From VAZQ01 sp963725065 (GTDB lineage: Bacteria; Pseudomonadota; Alphaproteobacteria; Rhizobiales; Xanthobacteraceae): a stretch of 64,000 nucleotides of DNA. The stretch lies in the NCBI GenBank assembly GCA_963725065.1, contig CAVRXD010000002.1:62001-126000 (forward strand), written 5' to 3'. Shown one piece after another: positions 16,224 through 25,088 of this stretch. The position numbers and the translations under genes are program-made. Positions within the stretch are counted from its first letter, which is position 1, and each line of letters starts with the position of its first letter. Under the pieces are notes generated by a model. It did not search any database. It was not told the origin of the DNA and saw nothing but the letters and a program-made list of their open reading frames with translations.

Positions 16224-16964
16224 ATGAAGAAGCTGTTGCTCACTAGCGTCGCTCTAACCGCATTGTTTGGCGGGTCGGCATTCGCGGCCGACTTGCGGCC
16301 GGCCTACAAGGCCGCGCCGCTGCCCCCGCCCGTGTACAGCTGGACCGGCATCTATTGGGGCGTGAACGTCGGCTACAGCTGGGGCGAGGCGAAGAATGAC
16401 GTGACCTTGCTCGGCGTTGGCACCGCGTCCTCCTCCCGGAAGATGGACGGCGTCATCGGCGGCTTCCAGGCCGGCTACAACTATCAGTTCGGAGCATGGG
16501 TGTGGGGCTTCGAAACCGACATCCAGGCCTCGGGCCAAAAAGGCGGCGAGACCTTCCCGGGCGTCCTTCCGCTGACGACCGTGAGCACCGATCACAAGCT
16601 TGATTGGTTCGGCACGTCACGGTCCCGCCTGGGCTTCCTGGCGACGCCGAACGTCCTGCTCTATGGCACGGCCGGTGTTGCCTACGGCGAAGTCAAGGAC
16701 AGCGCGACGGTCAACGTCGTCGGCGTCGGGTCTGCGACCTCGACTTTCAAGGACCTGAAGGCCGGATGGACCGCCGGCGCCGGTATCGAGGGCGCCTTCG
16801 GCGGCGGCTGGAGCGCGAAGCTCGAATATCTCTACGTCGACCTCGGCAAGACCGAGTTCACTGTCGCCACCCCCGGACTGGGGACGTTCGCGACCGAGAC
16901 GCGCCGGACCACCGACAACATCGTGCGCGTCGGCCTCAACTACAAATGGGGCGGCGGTTATTGA
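16224..16964 (+). CDS. Omp25/31-type outer-membrane beta-barrel protein
   Basis: A 246-residue outer-membrane protein of the Omp25/Omp31 porin-like family typical of Hyphomicrobiales. The signal peptide MKKLLLTSVALTALFGGSAF ends at AFAA, followed by ADLRPAYKAAP and the family block YSWTGIYWGVNVGYSWG. Alternating hydrophobic strands follow (VIGGFQAGYNYQFGAWVWGF, LEYLYVDLG), and the last strand is VRVGLNYKWGGGY with a terminal aromatic residue for BAM recognition. ATG 16224 has GGGAG eight bases upstream; a TTG immediately before it is ignored. A strong 13-bp hairpin follows at 17032. Confidence 0.93.
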   Translation: MKKLLLTSVALTALFGGSAFAADLRPAYKAAPLPPPVYSWTGIYWGVNVGYSWGEAKNDVTLLGVGTASSSRKMDGVIGGFQAGYNYQFGAWVWGFETDIQASGQKGGETFPGVLPLTTVSTDHKLDWFGTSRSRLGFLATPNVLLYGTAGVAYGEVKDSATVNVVGVGSATSTFKDLKAGWTAGAGIEGAFGGGWSAKLEYLYVDLGKTEFTVATPGLGTFATETRRTTDNIVRVGLNYKWGGGY

Positions 16965-17031
16965 GTCGACGTGTGATCGAGGGAACGAGCTGAGCCGTTC
17001 CATCGAGACAGACCAAAGCGATCGGAATGCC

Positions 17032-17063
17032 AAGGTCCCGGCAACTCACCTTGCCGGGACCTT
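17032..17063 (+). terminator. Terminator hairpin after the outer-membrane protein gene
   Basis: Perfect 13-bp arms AAGGTCCCGGCAA (17032-17044) and TTGCCGGGACCTT (17051-17063) around a six-base loop, 68 bases after the stop codon. The trailing T run is short. It may serve both this gene and the convergent HdeA-like gene. Confidence 0.8.
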
Positions 17064-17089
17064 TCGGCGCCGGCCTGGGCGCCCAACCG

Positions 17090-17383
17090 TTACTTGCCGT
17101 CGCCGAATAACTTGTCGGTGGCGGTGATCAGACCGATGGTTGGATTCGCGCTGCAGTATTCCCCGAGCTTCTTCGCGTTGGCGACGAATTTGTCGGTATC
17201 GATGACCGGGGGATCCTTCTCGTCTTTGTAGTAACCGTCGAGCCAGGCCAGGATGATCTTGATTTCGTCCGGGCTGCTCGCCTGGAACTGCTTGCAGGTC
17301 TGGGCGGACAGGTCGATGGGGGCCGCCATGCCCTGCACCGTGGAAAATCCGGCGATCAGCGCCGCGACAACAATGGCCTTCAT
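17090..17383 (-). CDS. HdeA/HdeB-family periplasmic protein
   Basis: A 97-residue protein with a signal peptide (MKAIVVAALIAGFSTVQGMA) and a mature part resembling the acid-stress chaperones HdeA/HdeB: LSAQTCKQFQASSPDEIKII, then AWLDGYYKDEKDPPVID, and a second Cys in KKLGEYCSANPT. The two Cys are placed to form the single disulfide of the family. Such proteins bind unfolded periplasmic proteins at low pH in enteric bacteria; the role in this organism is inferred. A good AAAGGACATCCC ribosome site precedes the ATG. Confidence 0.85.
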   Translation of the reverse strand: MKAIVVAALIAGFSTVQGMAAPIDLSAQTCKQFQASSPDEIKIILAWLDGYYKDEKDPPVIDTDKFVANAKKLGEYCSANPTIGLITATDKLFGDGK

Positions 17384-17556
17384 GGGATGTCCTTTCGATT
17401 CCGTTGAACCGTGATGGTAGGTGGGTTGCGCTCGTGTCGATCGCGGCCGGAACGCCGCAGCTGCGGCGGGGCCACGACCGGTGAAGTCACAGAGCTTTGG
17501 AGATTACAGATCTGGAGCACGCAGATTGGCGTCGGCGAGAAGACAGTGAACGGGGG

Positions 17557-17790
17557 TCAGTTGTTGCGCTGTTTGCGCCCGCGCGCGTCGGCAGACGCCA
17601 CGCGATTGGGATTGCGCTCGCAGGATCCGCCCGTCCCCGACACATTGGCCTGACACTGCGCAAAGGTGTGGAAGCCGCAATTCGTGCAGCCCAGGGAGTC
17701 GCGCGCGCACCACGCGCCGTCGGCGCGCGCCTGGGTATTGGCAAACGCGAACGCAACACACGCGGCCGCGGCAAGCACGATCACCCGCAT
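17557..17790 (-). CDS. DUF3551 family small secreted protein
   Basis: A 77-residue secreted protein: signal peptide MRVIVLAAAACVAFAFANTQ, then the DUF3551 pattern GAWCARDSLGCTNCGFHTFA and QCQANVSGTGGSCERNP. Five Cys residues and the C-G-F-x-T-x-x-Q-C block are characteristic of this family, which is abundant in Bradyrhizobium and relatives. ATG 17790 follows GGGAGATACGCC; the in-frame extension upstream is not family-like. The C-terminal tail ADARGRKQRNN is longer than I expect. Function unknown, probably periplasmic. Confidence 0.85.
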   Translation of the reverse strand: MRVIVLAAAACVAFAFANTQARADGAWCARDSLGCTNCGFHTFAQCQANVSGTGGSCERNPNRVASADARGRKQRNN

Positions 17791-17980
17791 GGCGTATCTC
17801 CCGTTGACCGATGACGCCGTCGCCAGTTGCACTATATCCAACGCGACAACCGCCGAACAGCCGGCCTGGCGGTTACGCGCGCGCCGACGCAGGTATCGGG
17901 GATCGTTCGGACCAGTGATCGTCATGGGGCCGCACTCCAGACCACGCTAACGGCCGGCTCTCCAGGGAGAAGCGCCGGGC

Positions 17981-18253
17981 TCAATGCGCCCGACGTTGGG
18001 CGTTCGAGGAGCGGCCGGCATGCCGCCCGCCCTTGGCCGGCTTCGGCACCGCTACCGCCGGAGGCGCAGCCTCGACGGCCGGCTGGAGCAGGGCCGCCGG
18101 CTTGGGGGGGACGATGGGAAGCGAAGCAGCCGACGAGGCATGCGTTACAGCGCCAGTTGCAACCGAGCCTGACGGCGCCATGTGGGCATTCAGCGCCATG
18201 AGACCGGCCACCATCAGGCCGCCAATCACGACAAAGTATTTCAGGATAAGCAT
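17981..18253 (-). CDS. Small single-helix membrane protein with Pro/Ala tail
   Basis: A 90-residue protein starting MLILKYFVVIGGLMVAGLMAL, a single membrane helix or uncleaved signal anchor, followed by an Ala/Pro-rich, low-complexity tail (PAALLQPAVEAAPPAVAVPK) and a basic end (KGGRHAGRSSNAQRRAH). AGGGGGAA precedes the ATG. Short anchor proteins with such tails are common in Bradyrhizobium relatives and have no known function. Confidence 0.6.
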   Translation of the reverse strand: MLILKYFVVIGGLMVAGLMALNAHMAPSGSVATGAVTHASSAASLPIVPPKPAALLQPAVEAAPPAVAVPKPAKGGRHAGRSSNAQRRAH

Positions 18254-18371
18254 CACTTCCCCCTGGGCCCGCAAGGACCGCCGCACTCCATTAGTCGCGG
18301 CAGCGGCCGGGTTGGTTCATTTCCGCTCCGGCCGTGCGCCTGGGTGCGTTGCCGTCCGCTTGCGAGGGGGA

Positions 18372-18447
18372 TGGCGGCGGGGGAATGGTTTCGAACCACC
18401 GTCTCGTGCTGTTCACGCACGCGCTCTGCCGATTGAGCTACCCTGCC
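18372..18447 (-). tRNA. tRNA-Phe-like gene with irregular features (possible pseudo-tRNA)
   Basis: The minus strand folds as a 76-base tRNA with an encoded CCA. The acceptor strand GGCAGGG pairs with CCCCGCC except for an A-C mismatch at pair 4. The D arm is GCTC-AATCGGCA-GAGC. The anticodon arm is a perfect CGTGC/GCACG stem around GTGAACA, placing GAA (Phe) at positions 34-36. The T arm GGTGG-TTCGAAA-CCATT has two G-T pairs, and one unpaired C follows it. C at position 37 is unlike normal bacterial tRNA-Phe. It may be a divergent active tRNA or a decaying copy. Confidence 0.6.
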
Positions 18448-18668
18448 GTCGGTCCGACAGTTACCCGCCCCGGCCTCGCCGGTCTGTTCAAAATTGCTCA
18501 CCCGCGAGCGCGGCCTTCTGGCCGGCGCCTTCCGAGATGCGATGCCCGAAGCCGGCCGAGACCGGATGGTGAAAGCTCGACCTCTGCGGCGCGCGATCCG
18601 ATTGCCTTTCCGGACCGAACACGCTTTTCTCCCGCCGGGCGGCAATCGAAAGCAAGAGGTGACAATCC

Positions 18669-18908
18669 ATGAGGAAGACGGTTCTGTTTGCGGCAGCCGG
18701 CGTCGGGCTGATGATCGCACTGGCATCCCATGATGCGCAGGCGTTTGCTCCGATGGGCGCAATGCCGGTGGCGCCAACCGACGCGACGACGGTCGCGGGC
18801 GGATGCGGCTGGGGCTGGCACCGCGGGCCGTGGGGCGGATGCCGCCGAAATTTCAGTTCGGGCTGGCGCTGCTTCTGGCGCGGCGGTCGGCGCATCTGCC
18901 GCTACTAA
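18669..18908 (+). CDS. Small secreted GCGWGWHRGPWGGC protein
   Basis: A 79-residue secreted protein: signal peptide MRKTVLFAAAGVGLMIALAS (cleavage near AQA), then GGCGWGWHRGPWGGC and a Cys/Arg/Trp-rich end, SGWRCFWRGGRRICRY. The G-C-G-x-G-x-H-R-G-P-W-G-G-C block marks a family of small periplasmic proteins widespread in Hyphomicrobiales, with unknown function; the Cys residues probably form disulfides. AAGAGG precedes the ATG. A GC-rich hairpin follows the stop codon. Confidence 0.8.
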   Translation: MRKTVLFAAAGVGLMIALASHDAQAFAPMGAMPVAPTDATTVAGGCGWGWHRGPWGGCRRNFSSGWRCFWRGGRRICRY

Positions 18909-18919
18909 ATCGTGAACCC

Positions 18920-18944
18920 GCCCCGACGGCCTTGCTGTCGGGGC
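18920..18944 (+). terminator. Hairpin after the small secreted protein gene
   Basis: Arms GCCCCGAC (18920-18927) and GTCGGGGC (18937-18944) with a nine-base loop, starting 12 bases after the stop. No T run follows, so termination may depend on Rho or be weak. Confidence 0.5.
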
Positions 18945-19370
18945 TCCTCCGGCGCCGTCCTTCGAGACGGCCCGAGCGGAAGCGGCGAGCGAGGGCGGGC
19001 GCCCAGGCTTGGGTCGACTTCGACCGCAGAGCCTGCCCCTGGTCCGGCCAGGCGCCGGTATCCATCCCTCCGTTTACGTTACGTTAGCTTATATTAATAC
19101 CGCGGCTGGCCGTCTCCTCGGGGGGCCAGACGACTGCTGATCCAGAATATCTACAATCGCATTCATCTTGCTGGTCTTGCGCGTAAAAACTATTCGGGAA
19201 TCCGGAGCATCTTGGTCCGGCGCGATGAGGGTCCGGAACGGCTGGCCGGGCGCGAAGCCCCCGACCCGGTTTGACAGCGAGGGTTGACATCACCATCTTT
19301 GGCCGCGACAACCGCGGGCCAATTTCGCCTTGGGCGCCCCGGATCTCTCGCCCTAACTTATTGGATTTTC
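18945..19370. other. Intergenic region before topA
   Basis: About 425 bases without a credible gene. Two TTGACA hexamers (19271-19276 and 19284-19289) could be -35 elements of a topA promoter, but no good -10 partner is visible at the usual spacing. The topA start has no obvious ribosome site. Confidence 0.4.
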
Positions 19371-22040
19371 ATGGATATCGTTGTCGTCGAGTTGCCCGCC
19401 AAGGCAAAAACGATCAACAAATACCTTGGCTCCGGCTACGAGGTGCTGGCGTCGTTCGGGCATGTCCGTGACCTCCCGGCGAAGGACGGATCGGTCGATC
19501 CCGAGCACGATTTCCGCATGCTCTGGGAGGTCGACGACAAGTCCCGCAAGCGCCTCAACGACATTGCCCGGGCCATGAAGGGCGCCGACAAGCTGATCCT
19601 AGCCACCGACCCCGACCGCGAGGGCGAGGCGATCTCCTGGCACGTGCTCGAGGTGCTGAAAGAACAGCACGCCATCGGGAAGCAGGCGGTCGAGCGGGTG
19701 GTGTTCAACGCCATCACCAAGAAGGCGGTGCTGGATGCGATGAAGCACCCGCGCAGCATCGACCGCGCCCTGGTCGACGCGTATCTCGCCCGCCGGGCAC
19801 TCGACTACCTCGTCGGCTTTACCCTCTCGCCGGTGCTGTGGCGCAAGCTCCCGGGCGCGCGCTCCGCCGGCCGGGTGCAGTCGGTGGCGCTGCGCCTCGT
19901 CTGCGACCGCGAGCTCGAAATCGAGAAGTTCGTCGCCCGGGAATATTGGTCGCTGGTGGCGACGCTCGCCACCCCGCGCGACGACACCTTCCAGGCGCGT
20001 CTCGTGGGCGCCGACGGCAAGAAGATCCAGCGCCTCGATATCGGTTCGGGCGCCGAGGCCGAAGCCTTCAAGCAGGCGCTGGAGAACGCGCGCTTTACGG
20101 TCGCCAATATCGAGGCCAAGCCCGCCCGCCGCAATCCGCCGCCCCCGTTCACCACGTCGACCCTGCAACAGGAGGCGAGCCGCAAGCTCGGCTTTGCGCC
20201 GGCCCACACCATGCGCATCGCGCAGCGGCTCTACGAAGGGGTCGACATCGAAGGCGAGACCGTCGGCCTCATCACCTATATGCGTACCGACGGCGTGGAC
20301 ATCGCGGAAGAGGCGATCGCCGCCGCCCGCAGCCTGATCGGGACCGATTATGGCAGCCGCTACGTCCCGCCCTCCCCGCGCCAGTACCAGACCAAGGCGA
20401 AAAATGCGCAGGAGGCGCACGAGGCGATCCGGCCGACCGAGGTGGCGCGCCGCCCGAAGGATACCAAAGCGTTTCTCGATTCCGATCAGGCCAGGCTCTA
20501 CGAGCTGATCTGGCTGCGCACGATGGCGAGCCAGATGGAATCCGCCGAGCTCGAGCGCACCACCGCGGACATCACCGCCAATGTCAGCGACCCCGGCCAC
20601 CGCTATCGCGCAATCGATCTGCGTGCGACCGGCACCGTGATCAAGTTCGACGGCTTCCTCACGCTTTATCAAGAGGGCGAGGACGATGCCGCCGATGACG
20701 AGGAGTCGCGACGCCTGCCGGAAATGAACGCAGGCGAGAACCTGACCAAGCGCAAGATCGACTCCACTCAGCACTTCACCGAGCCGCCGCCGCGCTATTC
20801 GGAAGCCTCGCTGGTCAAGCGCATGGAGGAGCTCGGCATCGGCCGGCCTTCGACCTATGCCTCGATCCTGCAGGTGCTCAAGGACCGCGGTTATGTGCGG
20901 ATCGACAAGAAGCGGCTTGTCCCCGAGGACAAGGGCCGCGTGCTGACGGCGTTCCTCGAAAGCTTCTTTGCCCGCTACGTCGAATACGATTTCACCGCCG
21001 GCCTCGAGGAGCAGCTCGACCGCATCTCCAACAACGAGATGGCCTGGCGCGACCTGTTGCGCGACTTCTGGCGCGATTTCACCGCCGCCGTCGGCGACAT
21101 CAAGGAGCTGCGCGTCGCGCAGGTCATCGACGCGCTCGACGAGATGTTGGCGCCGCATCTGTTTCCGCCGCGCGCGGACGGCACCGATCCGCGCAAGTGC
21201 CCGAATTGCGAGACCGGAAAACTCTCGCTCAAGCTCGGCAAGTTCGGCGGCTTCATCGGCTGTACGAATTATCCCGAATGCCGCTACACCCGCCAGTTCG
21301 CGCCGGGCAATGGCGCCAATGGTGGCCCCGACGGGGGCATGAAAAAGCTCGGCGAGGATCCCGTGAGCGGCCTCGAGGTGACGCTGCGCTCGGGCCGGTT
21401 CGGGCCCTACGTGCAGCTCGGCGAGGCGGTCGAGGGCGAGAAGCCCAAGCGCGCCGGCCTGCCGAAAGGCCTGTCGTCCGACGATCTCGATCTCGAGCGC
21501 GCGCTGGGACTGCTCTCGCTTCCGCGCGAGATCGGCAAGCATCCCGACGACGGCGAGCCGATCCTGGCCGGCGTCGGCCGCTTCGGCCCTTATATCCAGC
21601 ATGGGAAGATGTACGCCAACCTCACGCCGGGCGACGATGTGCTCAGTGTCGGACTCAATCGCGCGGTGACGTTGATCGAAGAGAAACGCGCCAAGGGGCC
21701 GCGCAAAGGCCGCCTGGGCGCCGATCCCGGGCGCACACTGGGCGACCACCCGGACAAGGGTGGTCCGATCGTGGTGAAGAACGGTCGTTACGGTCCTTAT
21801 GTGAGCCATGACGGCGTCAACGCCACGCTGTCGTCCGACATGACCCCCGAGGCGATCACGCTCGAACAGGCGGTCGGCTTGCTGGACGCACGCGCCGCGC
21901 GCGGCGGCGGCAAGAAGCCGCCGGCGAAGGCGCGCAGCACCGCGCGCAAGACACCGGCAAAACCGAAAGCTGCTGCCAAGGCCAAGCCGCCCGCGAGCGC
22001 GGATGCCAAGCCGGCGCGCAAGAAGACCAGGGGTCAGTGA
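19371..22040 (+). CDS. topA: DNA topoisomerase I
   Basis: An 889-residue type IA topoisomerase that relaxes negative supercoils. The TOPRIM domain starts MDIVVVELPAKAKTINKYLG and holds the acidic triad in ATDPDREGEAISWH. The catalytic tyrosine is about residue 303 in LITYMRTDG, and RPSTYASI follows in the gate region. A C-terminal zinc finger (CPNCETGKLSLKLGKFGGF, GCTNYPEC) leads to three repeats of GRFGPYV/GRYGPYV type and a Lys/Ala-rich tail. The usual VESPAKA is here VELPAKA, with Leu for Ser beside the catalytic Glu. ATG 19371 matches the conserved N-terminus; the 29-codon extension upstream is not conserved. Confidence 0.97.
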   Translation: MDIVVVELPAKAKTINKYLGSGYEVLASFGHVRDLPAKDGSVDPEHDFRMLWEVDDKSRKRLNDIARAMKGADKLILATDPDREGEAISWHVLEVLKEQHAIGKQAVERVVFNAITKKAVLDAMKHPRSIDRALVDAYLARRALDYLVGFTLSPVLWRKLPGARSAGRVQSVALRLVCDRELEIEKFVAREYWSLVATLATPRDDTFQARLVGADGKKIQRLDIGSGAEAEAFKQALENARFTVANIEAKPARRNPPPPFTTSTLQQEASRKLGFAPAHTMRIAQRLYEGVDIEGETVGLITYMRTDGVDIAEEAIAAARSLIGTDYGSRYVPPSPRQYQTKAKNAQEAHEAIRPTEVARRPKDTKAFLDSDQARLYELIWLRTMASQMESAELERTTADITANVSDPGHRYRAIDLRATGTVIKFDGFLTLYQEGEDDAADDEESRRLPEMNAGENLTKRKIDSTQHFTEPPPRYSEASLVKRMEELGIGRPSTYASILQVLKDRGYVRIDKKRLVPEDKGRVLTAFLESFFARYVEYDFTAGLEEQLDRISNNEMAWRDLLRDFWRDFTAAVGDIKELRVAQVIDALDEMLAPHLFPPRADGTDPRKCPNCETGKLSLKLGKFGGFIGCTNYPECRYTRQFAPGNGANGGPDGGMKKLGEDPVSGLEVTLRSGRFGPYVQLGEAVEGEKPKRAGLPKGLSSDDLDLERALGLLSLPREIGKHPDDGEPILAGVGRFGPYIQHGKMYANLTPGDDVLSVGLNRAVTLIEEKRAKGPRKGRLGADPGRTLGDHPDKGGPIVVKNGRYGPYVSHDGVNATLSSDMTPEAITLEQAVGLLDARAARGGGKKPPAKARSTARKTPAKPKAAAKAKPPASADAKPARKKTRGQ

Positions 22041-22133
22041 TCAGAGGTCGGCCATCAGCGGCTGGCATCCGGTGAAACGGACGCGCCTGGAACGGACCCT
22101 TGTTATTGGGGATTACCGACTCCGGTCGCTGCC

Positions 22134-24455
22134 ATGAAACGCCCTCACAGCAAATCCCCGCTTCCCTCCAAAGACGACATCGTCGCCTTCATCGGCCAAC
22201 AGCCCGGAAAAGTCGGCACCCGCGAGATCGCGCGCGCCTTCGACCTGAGGAACGCCGACCGCGCCGCCCTCAAGACGATGCTGCGCGAGCTTGCGGACGA
22301 GGGCCGCGTCGAGCAGCGCCGCAAGAAGCTGCACCATCCCGGGACCCTGCCCCATGTCGTGGTCGCCGACGTCACGGCGCGCGACCGCGACGGCGAACTG
22401 ATCGCGGTCCCGACCGAATGGGATGAGGCCGAGCACGGCCCCGCCCCCAAGATCCGCATCCGGATTCCACGCCGCCCGCGGCCGAACGAGGTTGCCGGCA
22501 TCGGCGACCGCGTCCTGCTGCGGGTCGAGGACAGCGGCGAGAAGGACGAGCCGCTCCATCACACCGGCCGCATCATCAAGCTGATCGATCGCGGCAAGCA
22601 ACGCGTGCTCGGCATCTTCCGCGCGGCCCCGGGCGGCGGCGGACGGATCGAGCCGATCGACAAGAAGCAGCTCGGTCGCGAGCTTGCGGTTCCCGCCGGC
22701 GCCGGCGCGGACGCGCGCGACGGCGACCTGGTCGCGGTCGAGGTGGCGGCGCGCCGCAGCGGTTACGGTCTCGCGAGCGCGCGCGTCACCGAGCGGCTGG
22801 GCTCGCTGCAGACCGAGCGCGCGGTCAGCCTGATCGCCATCCACGCCCACTCGATCCCGAATGTATTTCCTGCCGCCACCCTGGCGGAGGCGGAAGCCGC
22901 CAAGCCGGCGCGGCTTGCCGCACGCGAGGATTGGCGCGACCTGCCGCTCGTCACCATCGATCCGGCCGACGCCAAGGATCACGATGACGCTGTGCACGCG
23001 ATGCGCGATCCTGATCCGAAAAATGCCGGCGGGTTCGTGATCAGCGTCGCCATCGCCGACGTCGCCCACTACGTGCGGCCGGGCTCCGCGCTCGACCGCG
23101 AGGCGCTGGTGCGCGGCAACTCGGTCTATTTCCCCGATCAGGTGGTGCCGATGTTGCCGGAGCGGATCTCGAACGATCTCTGCTCGCTGCGGCCCGGCGA
23201 GGATCGCGCCGCGCTGGCGGTGCGCCTCGTGGCCGGCGCCGACGGCCGTAAGCGCTCGCACAGCTTCCACCGCGTGCTCATACGCTCGGCCGCGAAGCTC
23301 AACTATGTCCAGGCGCAGGCCGCGGTCGACGGCTGGCCCGATGAAACCACCGGGCCGCTGCTGGCGTCCATTCTCGAGCCGCTCTATTCCGCCTATCGCG
23401 CGCTCAAGCGCGCCCGGGACGAACGCGCCCCGCTCGACCTCGACCTTCCTGAGCGCAAGATCGTCCTCACCGCCCACAATACCGTCGATCGGGTGATGAC
23501 GCCGGAACGCCTCGACGCGCACCGGCTGATCGAGGAATTCATGATCCTCGCCAATGTGGCGGCGGCGGAAACGCTCGAGCGCGCGCGTGTGCCGCTGATC
23601 TACCGCGTTCACGACGAGCCCGATCCCGAGCGGGTGAACGCACTGCGCGAGTTCCTGCAAAGCCTCGACATCTCGCTGCCGAAGGCCGGCGCGCTGCGGG
23701 CCGAGCAGTTCAACCGCATCCTTGCGCGGGTGAAAGGCCGAGAGGTCGAAAAGCTGGTCAACGAGGTGGTGCTGCGCACGCAGGCACAGGCCGAATACGC
23801 CGCCGAGAATTACGGGCATTTCGGGCTCAACTTGCGGCGCTATGCCCATTTCACCTCGCCTATCCGCCGCTATGCCGATCTGATCGTTCACCGCGGCTTG
23901 ATCCGCGCGCTGGGCCTCGGCGACGGCGCATTGCCCGAGCAGCAAGACACCGCCGCGCTGGGCGAGATCGGCGCACAGATCTCAGCCGCCGAGCGGCGCG
24001 CCATGAAAGCGGAGCGCGAGACATTCGACCGGCTGCTCGCCCATTTCCTCGCCGACCGGATCGGCGCGACCTTCGAAGGCCATATCTCCGGTGCCACCCG
24101 CGCCGGCCTGTTCGTCAAGCTCGACGACACCGGCGCCGACGGCTTCATTCCGGCGCGTACCATCGGCGAGGAATATTTCCGCTATCACGAGGATCGGCAC
24201 GCGCTGATCGGCGATCGCAGCGGCGAGAGCCACCGCCTGGGCGATCGCGTGACGGTGCGCCTGGTCGAGGCTGCACCGGTCGCCGGCGCGCTGCGGTTCG
24301 AGCTGCTCTCAGAGGGCCGCGTAACCGGCGGATCCCGCCGTCGCGGGCCGCGCAAAAGCGCCGCTGCGAGCGGGGACGCTCCCAAGGCCGGCGCTCCCAC
24401 GCGCACGGGCAACCGCAAGCGACACGAGCGAAGCAAGCGAAGCAAGCGACGGTAG
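22134..24455 (+). CDS. rnr: Ribonuclease R
   Basis: A 773-residue 3'-5' exoribonuclease of the RNB family that degrades structured RNA. A winged-helix N-terminus (DDIVAFIGQQPGKVGTREIA) is followed by cold-shock-like domains. The RNB catalytic domain shows the metal-binding TIDPADAKDHDDAVHA, VSVAIADVAHYVRPGS, VYFPDQVVPMLPERISNDLC and HFTSPIRRYADLIVHR. An S1 domain (FEGHISGATRAGLFVKLDD) and a basic tail complete it. It follows topA by 93 bases and is probably in the same transcript. topA-rnr-DUF983 order is common in Hyphomicrobiales as I recall it. Confidence 0.97.
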   Translation: MKRPHSKSPLPSKDDIVAFIGQQPGKVGTREIARAFDLRNADRAALKTMLRELADEGRVEQRRKKLHHPGTLPHVVVADVTARDRDGELIAVPTEWDEAEHGPAPKIRIRIPRRPRPNEVAGIGDRVLLRVEDSGEKDEPLHHTGRIIKLIDRGKQRVLGIFRAAPGGGGRIEPIDKKQLGRELAVPAGAGADARDGDLVAVEVAARRSGYGLASARVTERLGSLQTERAVSLIAIHAHSIPNVFPAATLAEAEAAKPARLAAREDWRDLPLVTIDPADAKDHDDAVHAMRDPDPKNAGGFVISVAIADVAHYVRPGSALDREALVRGNSVYFPDQVVPMLPERISNDLCSLRPGEDRAALAVRLVAGADGRKRSHSFHRVLIRSAAKLNYVQAQAAVDGWPDETTGPLLASILEPLYSAYRALKRARDERAPLDLDLPERKIVLTAHNTVDRVMTPERLDAHRLIEEFMILANVAAAETLERARVPLIYRVHDEPDPERVNALREFLQSLDISLPKAGALRAEQFNRILARVKGREVEKLVNEVVLRTQAQAEYAAENYGHFGLNLRRYAHFTSPIRRYADLIVHRGLIRALGLGDGALPEQQDTAALGEIGAQISAAERRAMKAERETFDRLLAHFLADRIGATFEGHISGATRAGLFVKLDDTGADGFIPARTIGEEYFRYHEDRHALIGDRSGESHRLGDRVTVRLVEAAPVAGALRFELLSEGRVTGGSRRRGPRKSAAASGDAPKAGAPTRTGNRKRHERSKRSKRR

Positions 24456-24581
24456 ACTCAAACCTACGCTTGGCGTGGTCCGCCTGCGGCCTGTTGGATG
24501 GTGGTTACCGCCAGCGCACGCGATGATAACCGACCCGATCGGTATTCGTTGTCCGCCGACTGTCCAGAGGAGGACCTCCCA

Positions 24582-25001
24582 ATGAGAATCCCGCTGCGGC
24601 TTCAGCCCGTGCTGATTGCGCTCACCCTGCTCAATCTTGGCATTCTTGGCGTGATCATTGCGCGTGAACAGGCCGTCGCTGCTCCTGCCCTCACGTCGGA
24701 CGGGATTCTGCGCGGCCGCGGCCTGCAGATCGTCGACGACCAAGGCAAGGTACGAGCCAGCATCACAATCAATCCAGCTGTGAAGCAACCAGATGGCTCA
24801 ACTTATCTTGAAACAGTGCTGCTCCGGATGATCACGTCGGAAGGGCGGCCGGTCGTGAAGATATCTTCATCCGAGGATGGGGCCGGCATGGCGCTGTCAG
24901 CGGCCGAGGGGCTCGCCTATGTGCAAATTCTGGCGCGCGGCAGCGATCCAAAACTCGTCGTCGTCGATGGCGCCGGCAAAGAGACTTTGAAACAGCCGTA
25001 G
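24582..25001 (+). CDS. Membrane-anchored hypothetical protein
   Basis: A 139-residue protein with an N-terminal membrane anchor or signal peptide (MRIPLRLQPVLIALTLLNLG) and a beta-rich periplasmic part: GRGLQIVDDQGKVRASITIN, LLRMITSEGRPVVKISSSE and PKLVVVDGAGKETLKQP. The repeated V-D-D/G-x-G-K turn pattern suggests a small repeated beta fold. GAGGAGG lies close before ATG 24582, so the longer frame starting at 24498 is rejected. Similar proteins occur as unannotated genes in relatives. Confidence 0.7.
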   Translation: MRIPLRLQPVLIALTLLNLGILGVIIAREQAVAAPALTSDGILRGRGLQIVDDQGKVRASITINPAVKQPDGSTYLETVLLRMITSEGRPVVKISSSEDGAGMALSAAEGLAYVQILARGSDPKLVVVDGAGKETLKQP

Positions 25002-25088
25002 GCGTGTTGCTGGCCTCGCTCGGCACCAGCATCGCCATGTTGGCTCGACATCACAACGGCGCGTCCCGCGGCCGCAGCCGCCGGCGGG

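Noticed and set aside
19284..19370. A 29-codon N-terminal extension of TopA
   Set aside because: Type IA topoisomerases start at the M-x-V-V-V-E motif; the extension has no conservation or ribosome site.
19599..21809. A 736-codon frame opposite topA
   Set aside because: Antisense to a certain gene, composition-driven, with no recognisable domain; similar frames lie opposite rnr (22113-23945), clpA (39652-42147) and pyrB/pyrC' (9455-11215).
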